Positions 25,901-33,454 are shown, counted from the first letter of the stretch. The stretch: 64,000 nucleotides of DNA from Aquabacterium sp. (GCF_016234775.1 NZ_JACRAH010000014.1:26581-90580); one strand, 5' to 3'. Numbers and translations are program-made. The notes: generated by a model not told the origin, from the sequence alone.

Positions 25901-28366
25901 AACGGCGGGGATATCACGGTGTCGGCAGGTCAGGATGTGGCCGGTGGCATCTACTTCCTGGGCCGTGGCGAGGGGCGCATCACGGCAGGTGGCGCATTGG
26001 CGCTGGGTGATGGGCGCAAGTCAGTGAACAAGACCGTGTCACCATCCGGCGCCTATCTGGGCCTGATGGACGGCCATTGGGCGGTGCAGACCAATGGTGA
26101 CCTGAATGTGGCCACGACGTTCAATCCGACGATGATGCCTGAGCCTGCGGCGCGAGTCAATTTGACCAAAGCAGGAGCGAGCAGTTCGATCTCGACGCCA
26201 GGCTACTATGCCACCTATGCAGAGGGCAGCGGCGTGTTGCTGACAAGTCTGCGTGGCCATACACACTGGGCCAGCGCGCCAATTGGCGCAAATGAAACGG
26301 TGGGGGCTTTGTTGAGCGACTTCACCAGCGTTTCCGCTGAAAAGGTAACCGCTTCGGAGGCGGCCCTCTCCTGGATGAACGTTGCGCCACCGGTCGTGCG
26401 CATCACCAGTGTGTCCGGGGATGTCAATCTCAGCAACTCGGGCAAGACAACTGATGCCATCCGCATCATGCAATCTCCGCTTGCAGACCTTGCGGTGTAT
26501 GCAGGTCGAGATCTGAATGTCAATGCGCGACTGCACTTTGTGGATGGGGGGGAGACCGCACCCAACAGCGTCAGCAACCCCGCCGTTGCCTTGACCAGTA
26601 CCACGCTAAGTCTGAGCGATCTGAAAACGAAGCTGAATCGGGTGTTTGAGAACTCACCTGTAGATGGCGCCGTGCTCTCGCCCTATCCCTCTCTCTACTA
26701 CCAGAACAACAAGGACCTGATCACGATTCATGCCGGGCGTGACGTCACGTTTGGCTCGGAAGCCACCAGCGCGCTGGCGCTGCCTCGGGCAGCCTCCATC
26801 ACGGCGGGCGAAGACATTAACGCGCTCAACTTCCGTGGTCAGCATTTCGGTGCGGATGATGTCACCACGATCCAGGCAGGCGGCAGCATCGGCGGTTATG
26901 CGTCTGCGCTCAAGGCTGAGGTGAGCTTGGCCGGCCCCGGCCTGCTGCGCGTCGAAGCTGGCAAGGACCTGGACCTGGGCATCTCCAAGGGCATTCTGGC
27001 TACCGGTTCCGTGCGCAACACGGCCCTGCCTGATGCCAGTGCCAAGGTGCTGGTGGCAGCGGGCATGAGCCAGCAGGTGAACCTGCCTCAGGCGGTGACC
27101 AACTGGGGTGAGGATGCGGCTTTCCGTGCCGCGGTGATGGATGCGGTGTCCAGCAAGCTGGAGCTGCCAGCCGGTGCGCAAAGCTGGAGCGAGGTGTCCT
27201 GGGCCGAGGTGCAGAACCTGTTCCAGACCTTGCAGAGCAGCACGCAGGTGGGGGTGCTCAACCAGTACCTGAACCAGCGATTCGTGGCCGCCTACCTGCC
27301 CGAACTGGCTGGCAAGGCCGATGCTTACTACCGCTCGGCTGAGTACGAGAAGCTCAAGCGCGAAAAAGTCTGGAGCCTGGTGCAGGAAACAGGTGCCAAG
27401 GCCGTGGCCATTGCAGCCTCAACCGATGCCGCTGAAGAAGCCCGTCGAGCGCAACAGCGCGCAGCCTTGTGGGCTGACCTGGCGCGCACCATGGACCTGG
27501 CCGGCCTGGGCAACTCTTTTGAACGTCAGGGCAGCATCGACCTGGCCGCCAGCAAGGTGCACACGCTGGCGCATGGCGACTTCGCCACGGGTGGCCTTGA
27601 CGTGATGTCCCTGGGCGGTGGCGTGCTGGCCGGCCTGAATTCGGCAGCCAATCCTGGTGATCCACTGGGCATCATCGTCCGCGATGGCGGCAATCTGCGT
27701 GCCTATTCCAAGGGTGACTTCCTGGTCAATGCTCAGAAGACCATGGTCGTGGGTGCCGGTGATCTGTTGATCTACACCAGTGGCGGGTCGATCGACTCGG
27801 GCAAGGGCTCCAACACGGCCGTGTCGGCCGGTGGTGGTCGCCGCCTGTTTGACACCGACATCAATCAGGTGGTGCTCAAGCCCGCCGTGCCGACCACGGG
27901 CAGCGGCATCCAGATTGCCCGCAATGCGCAGGGCGTGTCCACTGGCTTGATCAAGCTGTTCGCCCCCAACGGTGAAATCCGCGCGCTGGATGCCTATATC
28001 AAGGGCGGTGACGGCATTCAGTTGGCTGGCCCAGTTATTGGTGGGGACAACTTGATCGGAGCCATCGCGGGCGCAGGGCCCGGGCCGTCGGTGTCCGTGT
28101 CTGTCAACGTGACCCCTCCCCCGACAGCGCCGCAGGCCGGTGTTGAAGAGGCAGCCGAAGACAGCAAATCGGAAAAGGAGGCCAAGCAAAGCAACGGCAT
28201 CCTGACCGTCGAGTTGCTGGGCCTGGGGGCCGAGGCGCAGGACGATGCCCAGCCTCCTGCAGCCGGCCATGTCACGGAGAACCGCAAGGACACCAAGGAC
28301 ACCAAGGATGCCAAGGATGCCAAGGATGCCAAGGATGCCAAGGATTGCAAGAAGAACTGCCCTTGA
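16994..28366 (+). CDS. Giant filamentous haemagglutinin-type adhesin (TpsA)
   Basis: The protein has 3790 residues, preceded by a GAGGAAAG ribosome site. It opens with an extended signal peptide region (MNKHVHRLVFDRRRGMR) and a signal sequence ending near ADQAEAQ. The TPS secretion domain covers about residues 60-320, with NTNGVIFG near residue 169. The body is a repetitive beta-helix with many G-x-V/I-x-L strands. Two predicted helical islands interrupt it (about residues 2145-2250, with KQALIAAKATKDA, and 3380-3510, with EYEKLKREKVWSLVQE). The C-terminus has a Pro/Glu/Lys linker, a Lys-Asp-Thr/Ala repeat and CKKNCP. The Cys pair resembles the disulfide hook that holds HMW1A in its transporter. 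It should stay tethered at the surface as an adhesin. Confidence 0.9.
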   Translation: MNKHVHRLVFDRRRGMRVPAAEHVRSSGKAAGGQTRAVALACAMLLTAGVADQAEAQNRTLTSVVQRASGVARTNPGSPLPVFSTEKKYTDLNFGSFKDPYKSDDGLTMTIDQIDRLVIINWDSFNIDKGYTVAFKQPTNGTALNHIHDLNPSVIMGKLQANGEIILENTNGVIFGSTARVDAGKLIVTALKVADDTYKAGLRNFGSTKQNRPSFGDDNGNADGVVSVEAGAEIRSLAGGEVMLIAPKVLNEGLIETPKGQTILAAGQKVYLYATTNDAAQRGLLVAADAFTGDAKPEGVGVAENLGKIFAEQGTINMVGAAIRQRGVLTATTAVKGQNGAIFLQAHTTTRDALTKSDEPVRVGAMLGTVELGEGSVTSVLPSTAIVKDPETGKMVEATQADSEDFYRSRIAIEGRDIHVKENAKVMAPSGVVTIRAAEVSSNELDGYREDNGAYRADSSRIVIDANAVIDVSGLRGVSLDATRHQLTGRLFASELSDSPVQRGGVLYRKDFFSDARRAVNVANVKGFYDQIQRSAAELSTSGGVVRIVSNGSLIADPSARINFSGGSTIYKAGSIASSILRRDGRIVRLENAKAGDQYGELLTSSAGTGLKASVQEITVGDNAGAALVAAPYLSLPAKLDGSVVLGEAQRTSGQSMGKYADFFESDLSTNEQNAKLWKRQKSPNLASSPNLYTSLRPLSGWVSVGRQFIGGAEQQILNGIDLVGGGIAGVAAPSNWQDAEAWAQTLSQLGRTATLSAAALNTSGIGRLDLQAQKIRIGTEGAPVNLNLHGTGQLNATGVEVELKGRIRAAGGDVAMNAALGDITIAQGSNIDVSGTLLDDRVGEPDANEAVVVNGGKVVLTAATNIVLDGGIDVSGGAWRDGSGKLSQGTAGTVDMAINTGATANIAPVGRIAGSLSGVKGYDFAKGGTFKIKGVSSLNLSGGNTDPLGVNVSLEGLAEQGFGTMELSSLGHVEIAANAIIKPELKNWVLTPSRVGALTDKGMVSVDKLVAGLRQGVSVSLTAAQVANAKGLALPGLENGANITVGTNAELNVGIGGAINLAAGGHIEVDGKLRARAGQVSAVILGERGGTATDAGNSPDAAGWKPDQLIHLNTNAEIDVSGVVKSYMPDGDNKAIDDARERVVGEVLAGGTVSLGAKGEKGRVRGRVITEEGSKILLKGVKGELDRGRTVNKSTLYAGAGTLNVVSTDGFALLGSVDANATDTSVNGGQLNVSVSREGANDLVQAGTAYTAQSRTVRVINTKEELAAELGLTKDRRTIDQSKLVAGEGVLSSTQMVAAGFDRINLRADDQVVLDKGAQIRRADDEVQLRSVILNTPIVRATDGDAGDHQIRAHHVSLGDRDLAHTENTSYPEAKAANKGLAGEANLDVQAGLIEVHGHTALQGFDASSLRATLSANNNVLAERRDGEIRFVGRTPTTDNKVSSSLESVFSYSGQLDLTAGQVYATTLTKASITGYDGVAAVKDVHDGVDLRIKAPSAGSTSQMPLSALGSMSLTADDIEVDGVLRQPFGEIKLTANNSLTLTDRAEFSVTGAGLLVPVGHTENKKTWKYNTQGSHLDDTKLEAIQQLTGGLPTDKSVTLTGQTVKIASQSALNAQAGGDLLAWEFVKGTGGTTDTLNRPNVFAVLPSYTYDFAPYDTEIMATTQAVGTNLKAGDKVTITSSNGVLAAGSYTLLPARYAILPGAVLVSETKLNTTAALDRGALADDGSWTVSGYKSAVGTRINGGNDARLGLVLEPEATFRKKSEITVTSINSFLDGRIAGDGVTALARPGDAGRVSLWSAANFDWMARFKLQGTSGFLGGQFDLSMGKMAVMADPNEAAAAGYARISLDALNATGADSIVLGGTRSGTAANATVDVKASDVKWVAAKAAPDASAQEQARVAGLNVLQTPGDVLSVATSSVSVDDGMTLASTGRDTQSSRVYKVAGAGAALLVGSVQNTDLQRTLTEKTTKGDLKVGKATLQGATLQLDATGVFDLDSETKLNTGSIGLGAQAIRVGGAAAKDASSTLTLTGKALDAVSQTAQVQLRAYASIDLVDDVTLGARDATTQQARINKLTLDAPMLRGVSSTTDQAGLTAQVLARDITLRNSSGLAADDKAAAGTNKLVMRAEPAKADGRTGGIVFAAQAKSQAQMLELKQALIAAKATKDAANATTTEKALELAQQQAQALSVKLGLSEANKQALVAELVLAQSQDLTTESGKLQAQARATALAQAAGQTLAFVQATLSSKGDVVTRGTGTVTAQGDMTIESARLTASSDANYTVSANGDLVINKRSDARTLDESVGVGGQLTLSGARVAQNGVVDIESGTLKITGKGTAGQTDTVVLGEGSTTSVKGRSHAMSDTWTVATPGGRVDITAEKGDVVLAGLIDASAPALSAKDDGTPQAAGTVTVTAVGNTVKDEFEQGRVRLGEKARINLDAGRAGQTGLGGSLVVDAGQLVKEPGTQGMAADGSALDRLATMVATRNGNAHDAVTVRVRSGDQVLHNTVKAERVVLTADTGSVTVASGGKIDARALAGGVIQLNAGKEVVLQGGSTLQADSTRAGANGGDILLNSLGLVDDTTKVAGRVKIGSKDASTGEISQATITAASADDALDGRVVIRARRDDSATTEAGKLNVDAVYADIQAGQVDVEAVRVYKSDTRTQLVTGDHTATAWGLKSIDSDNSTFLSDENKSALLGAMNLGGMANVHLKSGVEIQTTKDFTFGQDLNLYSDKRPGGEPMYLTVRAGGNVNVNANISDGFATATRAAATPKPPTAPTDIKAGDATSYRFVAGADTTSADTLAHGATAKNLTVAGGKLIRTTAGSIDLVASGNIDLKATGTPTSATVEQASVYVAGRLSSLADGETMPYNYTWGQFTERGGRLTATAGQNITQAAPAQMIGNWFYHGGDSASEVAWWSAFDSFRQGFGSFGGGNIEVAAKGSIRNIGVVAPTSARTLTSAGGSKSLKVLNGGDITVSAGQDVAGGIYFLGRGEGRITAGGALALGDGRKSVNKTVSPSGAYLGLMDGHWAVQTNGDLNVATTFNPTMMPEPAARVNLTKAGASSSISTPGYYATYAEGSGVLLTSLRGHTHWASAPIGANETVGALLSDFTSVSAEKVTASEAALSWMNVAPPVVRITSVSGDVNLSNSGKTTDAIRIMQSPLADLAVYAGRDLNVNARLHFVDGGETAPNSVSNPAVALTSTTLSLSDLKTKLNRVFENSPVDGAVLSPYPSLYYQNNKDLITIHAGRDVTFGSEATSALALPRAASITAGEDINALNFRGQHFGADDVTTIQAGGSIGGYASALKAEVSLAGPGLLRVEAGKDLDLGISKGILATGSVRNTALPDASAKVLVAAGMSQQVNLPQAVTNWGEDAAFRAAVMDAVSSKLELPAGAQSWSEVSWAEVQNLFQTLQSSTQVGVLNQYLNQRFVAAYLPELAGKADAYYRSAEYEKLKREKVWSLVQETGAKAVAIAASTDAAEEARRAQQRAALWADLARTMDLAGLGNSFERQGSIDLAASKVHTLAHGDFATGGLDVMSLGGGVLAGLNSAANPGDPLGIIVRDGGNLRAYSKGDFLVNAQKTMVVGAGDLLIYTSGGSIDSGKGSNTAVSAGGGRRLFDTDINQVVLKPAVPTTGSGIQIARNAQGVSTGLIKLFAPNGEIRALDAYIKGGDGIQLAGPVIGGDNLIGAIAGAGPGPSVSVSVNVTPPPTAPQAGVEEAAEDSKSEKEAKQSNGILTVELLGLGAEAQDDAQPPAAGHVTENRKDTKDTKDAKDAKDAKDAKDCKKNCP
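28286..28348 (+). repeat. Nine-base tandem repeat in the adhesin C-terminus
   Basis: Seven head-to-tail 9-bp units encode KDT, KDT, four KDA and KDC. Units of 9 bp keep the frame when the copy number changes, so the length of the charged spacer before the terminal Cys pair could vary between strains. Confidence 0.85.
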
Positions 28367-28491
28367 TGCGTGTGACAAATCCGTGACGCTGATGCGTCCT
28401 TGGTGTGATCCGAATGGCACGACTGCCGTGCCTATCGGAGACACATCCGTTTTTGATAATGCTCTGCTGTCCCGTTTGACGAATGATCCCC

Positions 28492-30195
28492 ATGAAACTC
28501 TCGCGTCTGCTCCCCTCGGCTTTGTTGTTGGCCGCCAGCTGCCTGCCCTTGACGGCGCAGGCTTGGTGGAATGCAGATTTCAAGCAAAGAACCAAGGTCA
28601 CGCTTAACACGACGGCTCAAGGCGTTGAGACCAAAAATGCCTTGTCGGGTGCAGTGGTGCCGGTTCGCCTGCATTCAGGCAATTTCGACTTCCTGAGCGC
28701 CAAGCCCGATGGCAGCGATCTGCGCGTGGTGGCCGCCGATGACAAGACGCCGCTGAAGTTCTGGGTTGAGCGCTTTGACGGCACCAACGAACTGGCTGTG
28801 CTGTGGGTCCAGGTGCCCAGCGTGGCGCCTGGTACCGACAAGAATGGCGTGTTCGTGTATGCGGGTAACGAAAAGGCAGCGGCTGAAGCCACTTCCGCCG
28901 CCCTCTTTGATGGGGCCATGGCGGCAGCCGTGACATTCTCGGGTAAGGCAGGCGAGCCCGCGACCGATGCCTCAGGCCAGATCAAGTCGGCGGCTGCGGT
29001 AGAGCGCGAGGCCAACGGCCTGATCGGCTCCGCAGCCAAGCTAAGTGGGCAAGCCATCGCCTTCAGCGGCGAGAAATTGAAGGCCCCTGCGGCCGGTCCT
29101 TATAGCGTGAGCCTGTGGCTCAAGCCCGCCACCTTGGACGGGACGCTGTTCAGCCAGGGACCGCTGTCATTGAAGCTGGTGGGTGGCAAGTTGACTGCCG
29201 CGCTGGGTGGCGGGCTTGCCGCCGGTGGCGAGTTGCCTGCCTACGCTTGGGCTCATGTGGCGGTGACGGTAGGTGCCGGCAAGGTCACCCTGTATGTCAA
29301 TGGCGCGCAGGCTGCGCAGGCTGATCTGCCCGCAGATGTCGCGCCCATTGATGGTGTCTTGAATGTGGGTGAAGGCCTGACTGGTCAACTCGATCAGCTT
29401 GAAGTGGCGGGCACGGTCCGGTCTGATGACTGGGTGAAGTTCGCTCATGCGGCACAGAGCGCCGAAGCCAAGCTGGTTCTGGCGGTAACCCAGACGGAAG
29501 GCAGCGCCGATGCCGAAGGCGGTGGCGAAGCCGGCCATTTCGCCATCCTGGTCAATAACCTGACGACGGATGCCTGGGTGGTCATCATCATCCTGGCCAT
29601 CATGTTTGTCATCGCGGTTTGGGTGATGTACGACAAGGCCGTACTGGTTGGTCGTGCCGACAAGGACAACAGCAAGTTCCTGGCTGGCTTTAGGGGTGCC
29701 AAGGATGTGCTGACGGTGTCTACCCAGAGCATGAAGCATTCGCAACTGGCGCGCCTGTACGAGGCCGGCTTGCGTGAACTCAAAAAGCGCGACGTGGGTA
29801 GTGCAGGGGCGGCACCACTGTCGGGGGCATCGATTGATGCCGTGAAGGCCGCCATCGATGCCGACCTGATCCGCGAGAGCCACTCGCTCAACAGCAAGAT
29901 CGTTCTGTTGACCATTGCCATTTCGGGCGGCCCGTTCCTGGGTCTGCTGGGTACCGTGGTGGGCGTGATGATCACTTTTGCCGCCATTGCCGCTGCGGGT
30001 GACGTGAACGTGAATGCGATTGCACCTGGCATTGCGGCAGCACTGCTGGCCACCGTGGCCGGTCTGGGGGTGGCCATTCCCGCGCTGTTTGGCTACAACT
30101 ATCTGGCCGCCCGCATCAAGAACATTTCGTCGGACATGAGCATTTTCGTGGACGAGTTCGTTACCCGTGTGGCCGAGAACTACGGTGCGCGTTGA
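28492..30195 (+). CDS. DUF2341-LamG-ExbB/MotA/TolQ fusion protein
   Basis: The protein has 567 residues from the ATG at 28492; an ATG at 28483 adds three. After a signal peptide comes a DUF2341 domain beginning WWNADF, then a concanavalin-like LamG domain (residues about 180-310, SVSLWLKPATLDGTLF). A membrane helix follows near 362-385 (VVIIILAIMFVIAVWVMY), then an ExbB/TolQ channel domain with two more helices near 470-490 and 512-535. Conserved ExbB patterns appear (PFLGLLGTVVGVM, GIAAALLATVAGLGVAIPA). The extracytoplasmic sugar/protein-binding part is thus fused to a proton channel. It lies directly after the adhesin gene and before two exbD genes. Confidence 0.85.
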   Translation: MKLSRLLPSALLLAASCLPLTAQAWWNADFKQRTKVTLNTTAQGVETKNALSGAVVPVRLHSGNFDFLSAKPDGSDLRVVAADDKTPLKFWVERFDGTNELAVLWVQVPSVAPGTDKNGVFVYAGNEKAAAEATSAALFDGAMAAAVTFSGKAGEPATDASGQIKSAAAVEREANGLIGSAAKLSGQAIAFSGEKLKAPAAGPYSVSLWLKPATLDGTLFSQGPLSLKLVGGKLTAALGGGLAAGGELPAYAWAHVAVTVGAGKVTLYVNGAQAAQADLPADVAPIDGVLNVGEGLTGQLDQLEVAGTVRSDDWVKFAHAAQSAEAKLVLAVTQTEGSADAEGGGEAGHFAILVNNLTTDAWVVIIILAIMFVIAVWVMYDKAVLVGRADKDNSKFLAGFRGAKDVLTVSTQSMKHSQLARLYEAGLRELKKRDVGSAGAAPLSGASIDAVKAAIDADLIRESHSLNSKIVLLTIAISGGPFLGLLGTVVGVMITFAAIAAAGDVNVNAIAPGIAAALLATVAGLGVAIPALFGYNYLAARIKNISSDMSIFVDEFVTRVAENYGAR

Positions 30196-30221
30196 TCCTC
30201 TTTGCATGACCGGAGCACGAC

Positions 30222-30629
30222 ATGGCGGGTGATGTCAAAGGCGATCTGCAGGCGTATGACGATATCAACGTCACACCCATGCTGGATCTGGCCTATGTGC
30301 TGCTGGTGGTCTTCATCATCATGACCACGGCCTCGGTGCAGGGCGTGAAGGTGACACCGCCCTTGACCCAGGCCACCAACAACCTGGCCAAGCCACAGAC
30401 CAAGGGCATCACCATCACGGCAGATGGCCAGGTCTTCCTGGATGCTTACCCGGTGAGCCTGGAGCAGTTGCAAACCAACCTGGCGCAATACAAAGCCGCC
30501 AATCCGGCTTTGCCGGTGGTGCTCAAGGCCGATGCAGCGGCGCAGTACGAGAAGGTCATGGAGGTGCTGGAAATCGCCAAGAAGCTCGACATCACTGAAA
30601 TCGGGCTCGCTACCAAGCGCCTGCAGTAA
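30222..30629 (+). CDS. ExbD/TolR family protein (first copy)
   Basis: The protein has 135 residues. A short cytoplasmic start is followed by one membrane helix with the conserved Asp in INVTPMLDLAYVLLVVF, then the periplasmic ExbD domain (GITITADGQVFLDAYPV, PVVLKADAAAQYEKVMEVL). It pairs with the ExbB domain encoded 26 bases upstream to form a proton-driven energiser of a TonB protein. Confidence 0.9.
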   Translation: MAGDVKGDLQAYDDINVTPMLDLAYVLLVVFIIMTTASVQGVKVTPPLTQATNNLAKPQTKGITITADGQVFLDAYPVSLEQLQTNLAQYKAANPALPVVLKADAAAQYEKVMEVLEIAKKLDITEIGLATKRLQ

Positions 30630-30641
30630 AGGAGCGCTGCG

Positions 30642-31043
30642 ATGCAAGTTCAAAGCGAAACCAAACCGTACGATTCGATCAACGTCACGCCCATGCTGGA
30701 TCTGGCCTATGTGCTGCTGGTGGTCTTCATCTTGATGACGACCGCATCGGTGCAGGGACTGAGCGTGAGCATGCCCAAGCCGAGCAACAAGCCCAGCACC
30801 GAAAAGCATGACCTCAAGATCGTGCAGGTGATGTCTGATGGCGCCTTGATGGTCAATGGCGTGCCCGTGAACATCAGCCAGCTTGAAACACAGTTGCTGG
30901 ACGCCAAGGGGCGTGATCCCAAGATGAGTGTCGCGATCAAGGGCGACGCTCGTACCCAGTACGCCAAGGTGGTGGAAGTGATCGACTTGTGCAACAAGAT
31001 CGAAGTGTCCATGGGCCTGGTCACGGCACGCATCGGGACTTGA
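30642..31043 (+). CDS. ExbD/TolR family protein (second copy)
   Basis: The protein has 133 residues. The same start and helix as the first copy (INVTPMLDLAYVLLVVF, then ILMTTASVQG) is followed by a more divergent periplasmic domain. The near-identical membrane segment and diverged periplasmic part suggest duplication followed by specialisation, perhaps as a heterodimer. The gene starts 12 bases after the first copy and has AAGGAG upstream. Confidence 0.9.
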   Translation: MQVQSETKPYDSINVTPMLDLAYVLLVVFILMTTASVQGLSVSMPKPSNKPSTEKHDLKIVQVMSDGALMVNGVPVNISQLETQLLDAKGRDPKMSVAIKGDARTQYAKVVEVIDLCNKIEVSMGLVTARIGT

Positions 31044-31044
31044 C

Positions 31045-31740
31045 ATGACGGACAACAATCAGGACAAGGACCAGGCCGGTTCATCCACCAGTCCGTGGGT
31101 TCCAGCGCTCATTGTCTTGCTGGTGCTGGTGCTGGGTCTGGCCTATCTGGGCGTGAAGTCCATGGGCACGGGGGGCAGCGGGCCCAAGCGGCAGAACGTG
31201 AAGATCGCGGTGCTGCCCGATACGCCGCCGCCACCACCTCCACCTCCGAAGGAGGAAAGGAAGCCCGAACCTGAGAAGCAGGAAGACAAGCCGATGCCTC
31301 AGGAGGCGCCCAAGCCACAGGACACCCCACCCGAGCCCGCACCCATCAAGATGGAAGGTGCCGCTGGTGATGGCGAGAGCGCCTTTCAGTCTGGCGGGGT
31401 CAGCAGCGACTACAAGGGTGGCGACCCGAACGGTAACGGCGGTGGCATGCCGGCAAACCGCATGCAGTTTGGGCTTTTTGCCAATCAGTTGAAGCGCCAT
31501 ATCCAGACCGCTTTGGCCAAGGATAGGGAAATCAAGGGCCGTGAGTATCAGCTCAAGGTTCTGGTATGGCTGGACAAGGATGGCGGCTTTCAGCGTGTGG
31601 AACTGGATTCGTCTTCGGGCGACGCTGAGCTGGATCAGGCGCTGACAAGGGCCTTCAAGCGTTTGCCACCCATCAGCACCGTGCCCGCTGACCTGCCTCA
31701 ACCGGCATTGCTTCGACTTACCAACCGGATGGCCGGTTGA
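31045..31740 (+). CDS. TonB-like energy-transducing protein
   Basis: The protein has 231 residues. A hydrophilic cytoplasmic tail of about 20 residues is followed by one membrane helix (WVPALIVLLVLVLGLAYLGV). A Pro/Glu/Lys-rich rigid linker with eight consecutive Pro then leads to a C-terminal TonB/TolA-like domain (YQLKVLVWLDKDGGFQRVEL, then LDQALTRAFKRLPP). It completes an ExbB-ExbD-TonB unit next to a TPS adhesin rather than a TonB-dependent receptor gene. Its outer-membrane target is unknown; the porin downstream or TpsB are candidates. Confidence 0.85.
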   Translation: MTDNNQDKDQAGSSTSPWVPALIVLLVLVLGLAYLGVKSMGTGGSGPKRQNVKIAVLPDTPPPPPPPPKEERKPEPEKQEDKPMPQEAPKPQDTPPEPAPIKMEGAAGDGESAFQSGGVSSDYKGGDPNGNGGGMPANRMQFGLFANQLKRHIQTALAKDREIKGREYQLKVLVWLDKDGGFQRVELDSSSGDAELDQALTRAFKRLPPISTVPADLPQPALLRLTNRMAG

Positions 31741-31759
31741 TTCTTTGGATCTTCAGATC

Positions 31760-33454
31760 ATGATGATGTCTAGACAACAATGGTGGCCCGTGGCCACCGC
31801 CATTTCGCTGGCCATCGTGGCCGGTGGCGCACATGCGGATGAGCGTGAGTCGCTCGAAGCCTTGCGTCAGACCACATTGGGGCTGATAGAGGCCCTGGTC
31901 GACAAGGGCGTGCTCACGCGTGAGGTGGCCGATGGCATGCTCAAGCAGTCTCAGCAAAAGGCGGCACAGGTCGCTGCCGCGGCGCCTCAGGCCAAGCCAG
32001 AAACCACGGCCGGCGGCAAGCCCGTGCAGCGCATTCCTTATGTGTCTGAAGCCATGCGCACCCAGTTGCGCAACGAGGTCAAGGAAGAGGTGCTGGCCCA
32101 AGCGCGTACGGAGCGTTGGGGTGTGCCCAACGCCTTGCCATCCTGGACGGATCGCATCAAGATCGAAGGTGACATCCGGTTGCGCTACCAGAGCGACAAA
32201 CCCGGCAAGAGCAACACCTCGCCTGACGACTATCTGGTTTCGGAGGGGGCCAATGATGGCTTCACCCGCGCTGCAGATTTTGGCGCGTATTCACCGACAT
32301 ACTTTTACTCGACTGCCTCCACGCAAGAAGAACGTACGCGCGAGCGCCTGCGCTTGCGCCTGGGCGTATCGGCCAAAGTGGCCGATGAGGTGGGGGTGGG
32401 TGTACGCCTGGCAACAGGCAGCAGCACAGACCGAGTCTCTACCAACCAGACCATGGGGCAGGGATTCAACAAGTATCAGCTCTTTGTGGACCGTGCTTTC
32501 GTTCGCCTGGACCCGGCCGAGTGGATCACCATCCAGGGAGGGCGTATTCCCAATCCTTGGTTCAGCACCGAGATGGCGTGGAGCGAGAACCTGAATTTTG
32601 AAGGCTTGGCCACGACGGTGCGTTTCGCCGAACCGCAAGACAGCTTCGTGCCCTTCGCCACGGCGGGATGGTTCCCTTTGCGCGAAGAATCGCCACCCCG
32701 TAACGGTGGTCGCAGTCTGGTTGGCGCACAGGTGGGCGCGAGTTGGGACCTCGAATCTCGCACCAAGCTGAAATTCGGTCTGGCCTATTACCATTACAAG
32801 AACATGGAGGGGCGCAGCGATCTCAATTATGGAAGTCAGGGTACGACCCAGGTGCCGTACGTAAATTACGGTGCGTATGAGTATGGTTCCAGCTTGCGCC
32901 AGAAGGGCAACACGCTGTTCGAAACCAATCCTTCGGAGATCGGTGATTCCATTCCCCTGTGGGGCCTGGCCTATCAGTTCAAGCCCCTGGTGTTGACCGC
33001 GTCGGCCGAGTTCACGCACTTCAGCCCCTTCAACATCATGTTGACAGCGGAATACGCGCACAACACGGGCGTGAGCGAGGATGACTTCCACAAGCGCGCC
33101 ACCGACTCCCTGTACGCTGGCAAAGATCCCAAGGGCCGTGCCGATGGCTACAACCTGAAGGTGGCTGTGGGGGCGGCCGAGGTGCGTGAGGTTGATCAAT
33201 GGCAATTGATGGCCAGCTACCGCCATGTCGGCTCCGATGCGGTGCTAGACGCTTTCACCGACAGCGATCTGGGGCTGGGCGGCACCAACGTCCAGGGCTT
33301 CACGCTGGGGTTCGCTTACGGGGTCTACCGCAACACCAATCTGAACGTGCGCTACCTGTCGGCCAAGAACATCGACACCACCTTGAACAGCAGCTATCCG
33401 GATGCCCTGTACAAGGTCAACTCCTTGCAGGTGGACCTCAATGTGCGCTTCTAA
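31760..33454 (+). CDS. Putative outer-membrane porin
   Basis: The protein has 564 residues from the ATG at 31760; a TTG at 31745 adds five. A signal peptide (to GGAHA) is followed by a coiled-coil/periplasmic segment (LGLIEALVDKGVLTREVADGM) and a long amphipathic beta-strand region ending in LQVDLNVRF with a terminal Phe, typical of outer-membrane barrels. It resembles the putative porin family with an N-terminal helical region. It follows tonB by 19 bases, so it belongs to the same unit. Confidence 0.75.
   Translation: MMMSRQQWWPVATAISLAIVAGGAHADERESLEALRQTTLGLIEALVDKGVLTREVADGMLKQSQQKAAQVAAAAPQAKPETTAGGKPVQRIPYVSEAMRTQLRNEVKEEVLAQARTERWGVPNALPSWTDRIKIEGDIRLRYQSDKPGKSNTSPDDYLVSEGANDGFTRAADFGAYSPTYFYSTASTQEERTRERLRLRLGVSAKVADEVGVGVRLATGSSTDRVSTNQTMGQGFNKYQLFVDRAFVRLDPAEWITIQGGRIPNPWFSTEMAWSENLNFEGLATTVRFAEPQDSFVPFATAGWFPLREESPPRNGGRSLVGAQVGASWDLESRTKLKFGLAYYHYKNMEGRSDLNYGSQGTTQVPYVNYGAYEYGSSLRQKGNTLFETNPSEIGDSIPLWGLAYQFKPLVLTASAEFTHFSPFNIMLTAEYAHNTGVSEDDFHKRATDSLYAGKDPKGRADGYNLKVAVGAAEVREVDQWQLMASYRHVGSDAVLDAFTDSDLGLGGTNVQGFTLGFAYGVYRNTNLNVRYLSAKNIDTTLNSSYPDALYKVNSLQVDLNVRF

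Noticed and set aside
28286..28348. Short tandem repeat considered as CRISPR
   Set aside because: Units are contiguous 9-bp coding repeats without spacers.
28416..28432. Small hairpin between the adhesin and DUF2341-ExbB genes
   Set aside because: Six-base stem without a T tract; too weak to call a terminator, and co-transcription is more likely.
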